Source: Bacteroidota bacterium (lineage in GTDB: Bacteria > Bacteroidota > Bacteroidia > Chitinophagales > Chitinophagaceae). From it: a stretch of 64,000 nt of DNA. Each line of letters starts with the position of its first letter. The stretch's first letter is position 1. The DNA lies in contig JAFDXE010000001.1 in assembly GCA_018268085.1 (NCBI GenBank), forward strand, positions 124,001-188,000, read 5' to 3'. The notes below the pieces were generated by a model, which saw only the letters and a program-made list of their open reading frames with translations, was not told the origin of the DNA and did no database searches. This document shows positions 35,812 through 44,040 of this stretch, in pieces. The position numbers and the translations under genes were made by a program.

Positions 35812-36810
35812 ATGAATCTCTTTCAAAAAATAACAGATAAGTTGTTTGTGAAACAATGGAATGTTGGCCTTGCCCGGGTTGATATGAAAGAGTTATTGTC
35901 ATCAAATAAATACAGTCCCGATTTTAAATGGATTCCTATTGATAATGTAAAGCGGTTTTATGCAGATCCTTTTATTTTTAAAAACGGAAACGACGGAGAA
36001 ATAAATGTGATCTATGAGGATTATTCACTCGACGACCAGTATGGAAAAATTTCACTAACTACGGTTGATAAAGATTTTGAACCACTGCATTCCAAAGAAA
36101 TACTGGATACCAGGAGTCATCTCTCCTATCCAAATGTGTTTGTTGAAAATGGGACTACCTACATCATCCCCGAAGCAAGTAAGAGCGGCCATGTTACCAG
36201 CTATGAATTTGATTTTGATAATAAACGGCTGATCAATCCAAAGAACATCATACAGAATCTTCCGCTACTCGATTCAACAATTCTCGTTCACAACAATAAA
36301 TATTGGTTGTTTGCCACAAAACGTGGTGAGCACAGCAATAGCAAATTGTATATCTACTATGCAGATAAAATGGAAGGGCCATATATTCCGCATGCAGCCA
36401 ACCCTGTAAAAAATTCGCTGAATGGGTCCAGGCCTGCAGGAAATTTTATAAAAATGAACGGGGAAATTTACCGGCCATCGCAGAATTGTGCACAGTATTA
36501 TGGTAAGTCGGTAACCATTAACCGTGTAACTTTATTGAACGAAAAGGAATTTGCAGAAGAAGCAGTGGTTGATATTGAACCACCAGGCAAGAGCAGCTTT
36601 AATTTTGGCATTCATACTATAAATGTTGTTGATAACGTTATAGTGATCGATGCATTAAAAAGAGTTTTTATGCCTGTAGAACAGGTGAAAATATTTTTGA
36701 AGAAGATATTTAAAGGCAAAAAAGCTATACCTGTTACCTCGGCTGGTTTTATTACGTTGTACCAACAATATGAACCAGTGTCGGAATTGATTGAAACTAC
36801 TTTTTTATGA
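35812..36810 (+). CDS. GINT1-like beta-propeller protein of polysaccharide loci
   Basis: A 332-aa protein resembling the N-terminal propeller domain named after plant glucosamine inositolphosphorylceramide transferase 1. Matching segments: RFYADPFIF, NVIYEDYSLDDQYGKISL, HLSYPNVFVENGTTYIIPE, LDSTILVHNNKYWLFAT, GSRPAGNF and YRPSQNCAQYYGKSV. The five repeated strand groups resemble GH43/GH117-type five-bladed propellers. The biochemical role in bacteria is not established; sugar binding or transfer during polysaccharide assembly is the working guess. It overlaps the next gene by 4 bases. Confidence 0.75.
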   Translation: MNLFQKITDKLFVKQWNVGLARVDMKELLSSNKYSPDFKWIPIDNVKRFYADPFIFKNGNDGEINVIYEDYSLDDQYGKISLTTVDKDFEPLHSKEILDTRSHLSYPNVFVENGTTYIIPEASKSGHVTSYEFDFDNKRLINPKNIIQNLPLLDSTILVHNNKYWLFATKRGEHSNSKLYIYYADKMEGPYIPHAANPVKNSLNGSRPAGNFIKMNGEIYRPSQNCAQYYGKSVTINRVTLLNEKEFAEEAVVDIEPPGKSSFNFGIHTINVVDNVIVIDALKRVFMPVEQVKIFLKKIFKGKKAIPVTSAGFITLYQQYEPVSELIETTFL

Positions 36811-38072
36811 ATGAATTTGTAAAATACTACACCAAGAACAATCTGCTTACCAATCGCAAGATCAGAGAAGTAAGGCAATGGAGCAAACTCGACAGAACCC
36901 AACTGCTCAGTAAGTACAATGAAGCATTCCTGGAAATGTTCAGGAGAGCTTATAAATATTCTGAATTTTATAAAAATCTATACAGGGAACACGGTATTCG
37001 TGTATCAGATATCAAGGATCTTACAGACATCACCAAACTACCAACGATTGATCGTAACCTGATCAAACATGATGTAAACAAAATTTACAACGGTTTTGAT
37101 TTCCTGAAAGTAAAAGGCTTAACTAGCGGAACCTCGGGCACGCCACTCACTGTTTACCGTACGCCATTTAATATAGCGGCAGAGCAGGGATATATTCGTC
37201 ATTACCGTTCACAATTTGGGTACACGTTCGGACAACCTTTATTATCTATCCGTGGCGTATTGGGCAAAGCTGTTACCCATGAGTATTTTAAGAAAGCAAA
37301 TATTCTGTACATCTCCAGTCCGAACATTAATCCCGGCACCATTGAATTTTATCATAAGCTTATCAAGGAATTCAAGCCGGTTGCCATAGAAGCATTTCCA
37401 AGTTACCTATACAAGATTGTGCTGGAACTGGAGAAGAAGAACCTGCAGTTAACGATACCAAACGCATTTACTTCTTCGGAAACATTATATGGATTTCAGC
37501 GTGAAAAAATTGAACCGTATCTCGGCACAAAAATTCACGACTGGTATGGCAATGTGGAAAGAACGATTGGTATTGCCCAGGATGCAAACGATGTGTACAC
37601 CCCACTCCCCTTATATTCTATCAATGAATTTCAGCAGGATAAAGTGATCACAACCGGTTTGATCAATCGCAGTTTCCCGCTCATACGGTATGCCGTAGAC
37701 GATAAACTGATTGTAGAAGGAAATGATCTCATCGAAAATATTTTAGCGCCTAAGATCATGAGAATTGAAGGCCGTGCCGGTGACACAGTAGAACTGAGAG
37801 ATGGCAGTGTGGTAGGTTGTATGGATCACTCATTTAAAGGCGTACCACACCTCGAAACCGCACAAATACACCAGTACATCAATGACAAAGAACGTCCGCT
37901 TGAAATAAAACTGGTAACGACTGCAGGATGGAATAACGACAACGAAATGCAACTGAGGGCCAATCTTCAAAGAATGATTGGTGATATGCCGGTAGAATTT
38001 AAACTGGTAACACGTGAAGATCTTACTTATTCTGCCAACCAAAAATACAAGCTCATCATCAAGCACAAGTAG
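36807..38072 (+). CDS. Phenylacetate-CoA ligase-like (PaaK/CapK) adenylate-forming enzyme
   Basis: A 421-aa member of the ANL superfamily, CapK branch. ATP-binding P-loop TSGTSGTP (106-113), the aromatic-rich acceptor region HDWYGNVERTIGIAQ, and a C-terminal AMP-binding-like domain (PVEFKLVTREDL). CapK-type proteins in capsule loci are thought to activate a carboxylic acid, as adenylate or thioester, for decorating the polymer. The pathway's substrate and acceptor are unknown. It overlaps the propeller gene, so the two products may act together. Confidence 0.85.
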   Translation: MNEFVKYYTKNNLLTNRKIREVRQWSKLDRTQLLSKYNEAFLEMFRRAYKYSEFYKNLYREHGIRVSDIKDLTDITKLPTIDRNLIKHDVNKIYNGFDFLKVKGLTSGTSGTPLTVYRTPFNIAAEQGYIRHYRSQFGYTFGQPLLSIRGVLGKAVTHEYFKKANILYISSPNINPGTIEFYHKLIKEFKPVAIEAFPSYLYKIVLELEKKNLQLTIPNAFTSSETLYGFQREKIEPYLGTKIHDWYGNVERTIGIAQDANDVYTPLPLYSINEFQQDKVITTGLINRSFPLIRYAVDDKLIVEGNDLIENILAPKIMRIEGRAGDTVELRDGSVVGCMDHSFKGVPHLETAQIHQYINDKERPLEIKLVTTAGWNNDNEMQLRANLQRMIGDMPVEFKLVTREDLTYSANQKYKLIIKHK

Positions 38073-38114
38073 TGCATTGTTTACCTAAAACTTTTATTAC
38101 AGCCCTGACCAGTA

Positions 38115-39170
38115 ATGAAAAAAAAGCTTACAATACTTTTAACCGGCCCGGTTCCCCCACCTGCCGGCGGGATAAGCATACATATTCAGCGGCTGTCGCA
38201 CTTATTAGAAGACGAATTTACTATTGACTGGATTGATGAATCGAGGCAAAAGAAAGCCGGCATCTACAACATGCATAGCATGAACCCCATCCGGTACTTC
38301 GGTAAAATAAGAAAGGCGGATATTCTCTTCATACACAGCGGAAACAAACTCTTTAAGAAGATACACATCATTGCAGGGAAATTATGCTGCAAAAAAGTGA
38401 TCATTACCCTGCATGGTTATGGCAACAGGCGCAAACAGCCATTCCGGTTTATAGATTCAATGATCTTCCGGATGGCCGATAAGATCATTCTTGTAAATGA
38501 AGGCATAAAAAATAAAGTTCCGTTACCCGAACAAAAATGTATAGTAAAACATGCATTCCTACCCCCGGTAATGAAACACGAACCAGCGTTGCCTGCATCC
38601 ATCCTCAGTTTTACTGTAAAAGAAAAAGCGGTTGGCCGTGTACTCATTTGTGCCAATGCATCTAGACTTGATATGCACAATAACCAGGATTTATATGGCC
38701 TGGATATGACGATTGAAGTGGCAAAGAACCTATTGGCGAAATCATTGCCGGTAAGTTTTGTGTTTACAGTTTCTTCACTCGAAAGTGGCGCAGATGTTTT
38801 CAACAAAGGTTTAAGCAAACTAAAAGAATACGGAATCACAGATCATTTTTTGTTAATAAGTGAAAAACTATCCTTCGTGCGACTCATAGAAAATGCAGAT
38901 ATTGTAATCAGGCCAACAAATACCGATGGAGATGCGCTTACCGTAAGAGAAGCTATTTACTTTGGCAAAACAACCATTGCATCAGATGTAGTATCGCGAC
39001 CGGAAGGAACAGTGCTTTTTAAAACACGCAACAACGAAGATCTTGAACAGAAGCTGGAAACTGAAATCAACAGGGTATTATCTGCAAACCATCCATTGGG
39101 AAATGCAGTTACACCACAGGAAGATTATAAAAGCTTTTATTCGGGGCTGATGAATAGTGTTGCAGAATAA
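38115..39170 (+). CDS. Glycosyltransferase (GT4-like)
   Basis: A 351-aa GT-B type enzyme. N-terminus: LTILLTGPVPPPAGGISIHIQRLSHLLE with the glycine-rich loop. C-terminal catalytic part: ENADIVIRPTNTDGDALTVREAIYFGKTTIASDVVSRPEG, where Asp/Glu spacing resembles the EX7E site. No membrane helix. It probably adds a further sugar of the repeat unit. Confidence 0.85.
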   Translation: MKKKLTILLTGPVPPPAGGISIHIQRLSHLLEDEFTIDWIDESRQKKAGIYNMHSMNPIRYFGKIRKADILFIHSGNKLFKKIHIIAGKLCCKKVIITLHGYGNRRKQPFRFIDSMIFRMADKIILVNEGIKNKVPLPEQKCIVKHAFLPPVMKHEPALPASILSFTVKEKAVGRVLICANASRLDMHNNQDLYGLDMTIEVAKNLLAKSLPVSFVFTVSSLESGADVFNKGLSKLKEYGITDHFLLISEKLSFVRLIENADIVIRPTNTDGDALTVREAIYFGKTTIASDVVSRPEGTVLFKTRNNEDLEQKLETEINRVLSANHPLGNAVTPQEDYKSFYSGLMNSVAE

Positions 39171-39213
39171 ACCCATTAATTTTTAACCAAAAGAACGATA
39201 GAGCGGATTTCTC

Positions 39214-40398
39214 ATGCTTACCAAATTCCACGAGTCATTCAAAAAACTTGCAGCTTATTGCGAGAAAGAACAGTTTAAAGGTTATGATCCTTATGATGGA
39301 TTGAACAGTAAATTGTTTCAGAGTATTCCTCTTATCCCGAGAAGCAGGATCATGCGTCTTGCCTGGATACAATTCTTCAAACGATCTCCACTCAACCTGC
39401 GCAAAGTTGTGGGTATAAAAAAAGAATACAATCCAAAAGCATTGGGTTTGTTCCTTTCGGCTTATTGTATTTTGTATAAGCACGATAAAAATCCGGCGCA
39501 TGTAAAAAGCATTGAATTTTTTGTAGAAAAGATAGAAGCCTGCAGAACCAAGGGATATTCCGGTGCCTGCTGGGGATATAATTTTGATTGGGAATCGAGG
39601 GCATTTTTTCAACCAAAGTTTACACCTACAATTGTAGCCTCTTCCTTTATTGCCAATGCGTTAATGGATGCATACGATATAACAGGCGATGAAAAGCTGC
39701 TCACAACGGCAAGGAGTACCTGCGATTTTATTTTAAAAGATCTCAACAGAACTCATGATGCGGCAGGTAATTATGCATTTTCCTATTCACCGTTAGACAA
39801 CAGTGTTGTGTTCAATGCATCGTTGCTGGGCGCAAGGTTGCTGGCCCGCGTATATTCGCATACAAAAGAAACATCGCTGATCTCTGAATCAAAAAAGGCC
39901 GTGGCATTTTGTGTGAATTACCAGAAAGAAGACGGTTCCTGGAGTTATGGCACCCTTCCTTTTCACCAGTGGATAGATAATTTTCATACAGGGTATAACC
40001 TGGAATGTATATCGGATTATATGAAGTACAGCAGGGATATCAGCTACTCGGAAGTATTGCACAAAGGCTTTAAGTATTATATAGAAACATTCTTTACAAA
40101 CGAAGGCGTTTCAAAGTATTACAGTAACTCTATTTACCCGATAGATATACATGCACCTTCCCAGTTGATCATTACATTACAGAAGCTCGGAAAGATGGAT
40201 GCACATAAGGAATTAATGGATAAGGTAATTAACTGGACGATAGACCATATGCAATCTAAAGAGGGATTTTTTCGTTATCAGGTTAATAAATACGTAACGT
40301 CGAAGATACCCTATATGCGTTGGTCGCAGGCGTGGATGTTTGTTTCGCTGAGTATTTATTTAAATCATTACATGCCTAAAACTGAAACTATATTATGA
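39214..40398 (+). CDS. Alpha/alpha-toroid (six-hairpin-like) protein of unknown activity
   Basis: A 394-aa soluble protein built of paired helices: ALGLFLSAYCILYKHDK, SSFIANALMDAYDITGDEKLL, NASLLGARLLARVYSHTKE, with conserved-looking aromatic/acidic segments WGYNFDWESRAFF, DGSWSYG and FHTGYNLECI. The pattern suggests a glycoside-hydrolase or lyase-like toroid. Relatives in databases are often labelled delta-aminolevulinic acid dehydratase, a label the sequence does not support: no TIM-barrel Schiff-base lysine motif is visible. It has no signal peptide, so a role on lipid-linked intermediates in the cytoplasm is possible. It overlaps the next gene by 4 bases. Confidence 0.6.
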   Translation: MLTKFHESFKKLAAYCEKEQFKGYDPYDGLNSKLFQSIPLIPRSRIMRLAWIQFFKRSPLNLRKVVGIKKEYNPKALGLFLSAYCILYKHDKNPAHVKSIEFFVEKIEACRTKGYSGACWGYNFDWESRAFFQPKFTPTIVASSFIANALMDAYDITGDEKLLTTARSTCDFILKDLNRTHDAAGNYAFSYSPLDNSVVFNASLLGARLLARVYSHTKETSLISESKKAVAFCVNYQKEDGSWSYGTLPFHQWIDNFHTGYNLECISDYMKYSRDISYSEVLHKGFKYYIETFFTNEGVSKYYSNSIYPIDIHAPSQLIITLQKLGKMDAHKELMDKVINWTIDHMQSKEGFFRYQVNKYVTSKIPYMRWSQAWMFVSLSIYLNHYMPKTETIL

Positions 40399-41423
40399 GA
40401 ATCTGGTTCGATTTATCAAATTCACCGCATATAAACATGTTCTACGATCTCATCAGAGACCTGGAAGCGGATGGGCATACCATCATTATCACTTCGAGGC
40501 CATTGGCAAACACGGTTGAATTGCTCGACCAGCGTGGATTGAAACATACCGTTGTGGGAGAACATTATGGAAAAGATTTTTTCAAAAAAATGTTTGGCTA
40601 TCCCATCAGGGTAATGCAATTGCGGAAGTTTTTGAAAACGCAAAAACCGGATCTTGCTGTTTCACAAAGTTCATTTCACTCCCCGGTAGTGGCAAAACTT
40701 TTAGGCATCCCTTCTATCTATACCAACGATAACGAACATGCGCTGGGAAATAAACCGGCATTTTATGCAGCAACAAAAATACTGATACCGGAAAATTTAC
40801 CGGTTGAACGTGTTGCCAAAGGCGGCATATCTGCAAAGAAAGTTATTCAGTACCCCGGTGTTAAAGAAGGAATTTATTTATGGAGTAAGGGAGAGATGAT
40901 TCAGCAAAAAAGAAAAGAAAATCCACCGAAGGGTGTGAATATTTATATCAGGCCGGAACCACAAACAGCTCAGTATTATAAAGGAAAAGAAAATTTCTTA
41001 GACGATACCATACTTGCGTTGCAGGATAAATATGCAATAACCGTATTACCTAGAGATGCCAACCAGGCGAATCATTATAAACAATCAAAATTTAATAAGA
41101 TACAAGTTCCCGATAAACCCATGAGTTTTGATTTTATTGCTGCAAATTGCACCATATTTATCGGGGCTGGTGGATCAATGACGAGAGAACTTGCCATATT
41201 GGGCATTCCAACAATTTCTGTTTACCAGGATGATCTGCTGGAAGTTGACCAGTTTTTATTAAAGAAAGGTTTGATGTTGCATGAACCGTCTTTAACAGCA
41301 GCAAAAGTTGAAAGCTATGTAAACAGTTTACAGAACTCTCCCCCTGCTTTGGAATTAATGGAAAAAGGAAAAGCAGCATATACATTATTTAAAAAGGAAA
41401 TTTTAAAATTCGAAAAGAAATGA
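40395..41423 (+). CDS. DUF354 glycosyltransferase-like protein
   Basis: A 342-aa protein of the DUF354 family, GT-B/UDP-GlcNAc-epimerase-like fold: MRIWFDLSNSPHINMFYDLI, ITSRPLANTVELLDQRGL, DLAVSQSSFHSPVVAKLLGIPSIYTNDNE and the later FIGAGGSMTRELAILGIPTISVYQ, where a nucleotide-sugar would bind. DUF354 genes often sit in surface-polysaccharide loci next to Gfo/Idh oxidoreductases, as here. It overlaps both neighbours by 4 bases, which suggests stoichiometric production. Confidence 0.82.
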   Translation: MRIWFDLSNSPHINMFYDLIRDLEADGHTIIITSRPLANTVELLDQRGLKHTVVGEHYGKDFFKKMFGYPIRVMQLRKFLKTQKPDLAVSQSSFHSPVVAKLLGIPSIYTNDNEHALGNKPAFYAATKILIPENLPVERVAKGGISAKKVIQYPGVKEGIYLWSKGEMIQQKRKENPPKGVNIYIRPEPQTAQYYKGKENFLDDTILALQDKYAITVLPRDANQANHYKQSKFNKIQVPDKPMSFDFIAANCTIFIGAGGSMTRELAILGIPTISVYQDDLLEVDQFLLKKGLMLHEPSLTAAKVESYVNSLQNSPPALELMEKGKAAYTLFKKEILKFEKK

Positions 41424-42433
41424 TCAGGACCGCATTAATTGGCGCAGGTAAAATGGGACTCTCCCACCTTTCTATCCTGGGAGCACATCCCGATGTAGAA
41501 ATAGTTGGCGTTGCCGATACCTCAAAAATGGTAACCGATGTGCTGGAAAAATATTCCGGCTTTAATTGTTTTGCAGATTATAAAAAAATGCTGGATGCAA
41601 CAAAACCGGATGCATGTATTGTTGCAGCACCAACAAAATATCATGGCGAAATTGTTGCCGATCTTTTAAAAAGAGGCATCCATGTGTTTGCAGAAAAACC
41701 GTTTTGCCTCAATGTAAAAGAAGGTGCAGAACTAGTGAAACTGGCGAAAGAAAAAAAACTGGTGAACCAGGTTGGATATCATAATAAATTCATCGGCACA
41801 TTTGAAGAAGTAAAGAAACTGGTGCAGAGTGGCAAGCTGGGCGAGATTACGCATTTCACCGGCGAAGCTTACGGACCGGTAGTAATAAAAAAGAAACAGG
41901 GAACCTGGCGTGCAGATCCTAAAGAAGGTGGTGGTTGTTTACTCGATTATGCATCGCATGTGATCGACCTTGTAAATTATCTTGTTGCACCCATCAGTAA
42001 AATTCACGGCGCATTATTAAAACCGATTTATTCGGATACGGTTGAAGATGCCGTGTATTCACTGGTAGAAACAGAAAATAAAATTTCAGGTGTATTATCC
42101 GTAAACTGGAGTGAAGATACGTATCGTAAGATGAGTACTTCTGTTACGATCCTGGGTACAAAAGGAAAAATTATTTCTGATGCATCAGAACTGAAAGTAT
42201 ATTTTAAAACAGACGATGTTCCGGCAGGTTATTCAAAAGGCTGGACAATAAAATATGTAACCGACCTTACGGAAGAAGTGGATTTTTATTTACGTGGTGA
42301 AGAGTATTCTGCGCAACTGGATTATTTCATTAAAGCGATACAGGGCAAAGTTCCGAATATTAAAAACACATTTGAAAGTGCCTGGATAACAGACAGGGTT
42401 ATTGATCAAATAAAAAATCAAAAAAATAATTAA
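41420..42433 (+). CDS. Gfo/Idh/MocA family oxidoreductase
   Basis: NAD(P)-dependent sugar oxidoreductase, 337 aa. The Rossmann motif GAGKMG (8-13) is followed by the family EKP motif (EKPFCLNVKEG), and GGGCLLDYASHVIDLVNYL carries the catalytic-region Asp and His. In polysaccharide loci such enzymes oxidise or reduce nucleotide sugars, for example UDP-GlcNAc at C3. Coupled by overlap to the DUF354 gene and followed after 5 bases by the TIM-barrel gene. Confidence 0.92.
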   Translation: MIRTALIGAGKMGLSHLSILGAHPDVEIVGVADTSKMVTDVLEKYSGFNCFADYKKMLDATKPDACIVAAPTKYHGEIVADLLKRGIHVFAEKPFCLNVKEGAELVKLAKEKKLVNQVGYHNKFIGTFEEVKKLVQSGKLGEITHFTGEAYGPVVIKKKQGTWRADPKEGGGCLLDYASHVIDLVNYLVAPISKIHGALLKPIYSDTVEDAVYSLVETENKISGVLSVNWSEDTYRKMSTSVTILGTKGKIISDASELKVYFKTDDVPAGYSKGWTIKYVTDLTEEVDFYLRGEEYSAQLDYFIKAIQGKVPNIKNTFESAWITDRVIDQIKNQKNN

Positions 42434-42438
42434 TTACA

Positions 42439-43320
42439 ATGGACAGGATATTATACGGCGACAACCAGTTTTTTGCAGTGAATCACATCTCTGATGAAAA
42501 ATCACGGGCACAGTCGATCAAATTCAAAGACGATAAAACAATTTTAGAAACCATTGATATAGCCCGTAATGAAGGCGTGGAAACGTTTATGTGTACTACG
42601 CATGATCGCATCTACAATATCTGCAACATGGTGCGGCAGGATCCGGAGAAGTATAAAAACTTTTCCATTTATCCCTGTATGCCTTATGCGCACAAATATG
42701 CAAATGCAGTAACGGAGCTGGGCATCATGGGCACGATCAAGCAATATGTACCGGGAAATTTCTTTGGCTCTTTGTTTAAAGGCGGCGTGGCGTTCGTATC
42801 AAAAGATTATATCTCTATCATGGAATTATTAATTGATGCAGAGATGAAAATGTTTAAAGGCATTAATACGCCGGTGATCTTTTTGCAGAATGTAATTACC
42901 GATCTGTTGCTGGGGTTAAGGATGAAAGATATCCTGAAAGCATATCATGATTATGTGATCAAGAAATACAATGCAGAGCCGGGATACATAACGATGAACA
43001 TGCCGATGCTGCTGGATACACTGGAAAGTGTGGGCATTAAAAACCCGATCATTTGTTCATCAATCAACAAAGCCGGGTTCAGGATGTCGGGTGGAATGGA
43101 AATTTATGAGAAAACATTACGCACCAGGCAATTGAGGGCGATAGCGATGCAGGTGCTGGGCGGCGGTGCCATTCCTGCAAAGGAAGCCATTGAATATGTG
43201 TGCAACCTTCCGAATGTAGAATCGATTTTATTTGGCGCCTCATCGAAAGGGAATATACAGCAAACAGTAAATTATATCAGGGAATTCGATAAAAAGAATA
43301 TGAATCAAATGGTAGGCTAA
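42439..43320 (+). CDS. Aldo/keto-reductase-like TIM-barrel protein, uncharacterised
   Basis: A 293-aa protein with alternating helix/strand units. The C-terminal part (AIAMQVLGGGAIPAKEAIEYV, NVESILFGASSKGNIQQTVNYI) resembles the last two units of aldo/keto reductases, and the N-terminus (ILYGDNQFFAVNHISDEKSRAQ) resembles their first strand. The classical Asp-Tyr-Lys-His tetrad is not evident in the expected places. The function is unknown; context suggests modification of a nucleotide sugar with the preceding Gfo/Idh enzyme. Confidence 0.65.
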   Translation: MDRILYGDNQFFAVNHISDEKSRAQSIKFKDDKTILETIDIARNEGVETFMCTTHDRIYNICNMVRQDPEKYKNFSIYPCMPYAHKYANAVTELGIMGTIKQYVPGNFFGSLFKGGVAFVSKDYISIMELLIDAEMKMFKGINTPVIFLQNVITDLLLGLRMKDILKAYHDYVIKKYNAEPGYITMNMPMLLDTLESVGIKNPIICSSINKAGFRMSGGMEIYEKTLRTRQLRAIAMQVLGGGAIPAKEAIEYVCNLPNVESILFGASSKGNIQQTVNYIREFDKKNMNQMVG

Positions 43321-43342
43321 GCCATACCGTTAGTACAACTGC

Positions 43343-43945
43343 ATGGCAGGATCAAAAAAAATATTGCTGAGTATCAAACTTACATTCTACAGCGTGTGGT
43401 GTTTACCGCACCTGCTGGTTTACAGGCTGCATCCGAAAAGAAAAATTGTAGAAGCGGATGTAACACGCTGGCTGGAATTGTACGGTTATAAGTATGGGAA
43501 AATAATGGGCTTTATTTTTTTAATCGCCTATTATAAGGAGTTCAGGAACTTATTTTATCACCGGGTAGGTGCGGTTCATAACCTGTTGAAGATTTTGTGC
43601 CCGCAGATGTCGAGTTTATTTATTGTAACCCATACCATCGGCGAAGGCTTATTTATTCAGCATGGATTTGCCACGGTGATCGCTGCAAAATCTATTGGTA
43701 AAAACTGTTGGATCAACCAGCAGGTAACCATTGGTTATACCAGCAATACCGATTGCCCGGAGATCGGCGACAATGTAACCATCAGTGCAGGTGCAAAAGT
43801 TTTGGGGGGAATTAAAATCGGGAACAATTCAATCGTTGGCGCCAATGCAGTGGTGGTAAAAAATGTACCGGAGAATTGCGTGGTGATTGGAGTGCCAGCT
43901 TACATTATTAAGAGAGATGGGGTTAGAGTGAAGGAGGAACTATGA
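43343..43945 (+). CDS. Hexapeptide-repeat (CysE-type) acetyltransferase
   Basis: A 200-aa left-handed beta-helix enzyme. It shows the helical domain before the repeats and the coil sequence TIGEGLFIQHGFATVIAAKSIGKNCWI, TIGYTSNTDCPEIGDNVTISAGAKVLGGIKIGN and SIVGANAVVVKNVPENCVVIGVPA in consecutive hexapeptides. It resembles serine acetyltransferases, but in this locus O- or N-acetylation of a sugar is more likely. It ends at the start of a compound repeat. Confidence 0.85.
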   Translation: MAGSKKILLSIKLTFYSVWCLPHLLVYRLHPKRKIVEADVTRWLELYGYKYGKIMGFIFLIAYYKEFRNLFYHRVGAVHNLLKILCPQMSSLFIVTHTIGEGLFIQHGFATVIAAKSIGKNCWINQQVTIGYTSNTDCPEIGDNVTISAGAKVLGGIKIGNNSIVGANAVVVKNVPENCVVIGVPAYIIKRDGVRVKEEL

Positions 43946-44027
43946 GCTTTGTGCTTTGAGCGGTTAGCCGGGAGCTTGCAATCTTTTTGACTTTTGAATT
44001 TTGATTTTTGACTTTTGAATTTTGACA
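43942..44027. repeat. Compound low-complexity repeat, right of the central block
   Basis: GAGCTTTGTGCTTTGAGC-type units (43942-43980) followed by TTTTGAC/TTTTGAA heptamers (43984-44027). It has the same order and orientation as the array at 35678-35800, 8.2 kb away. Confidence 0.8.
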
Positions 44028-44040
44028 TAATTACATCCTT

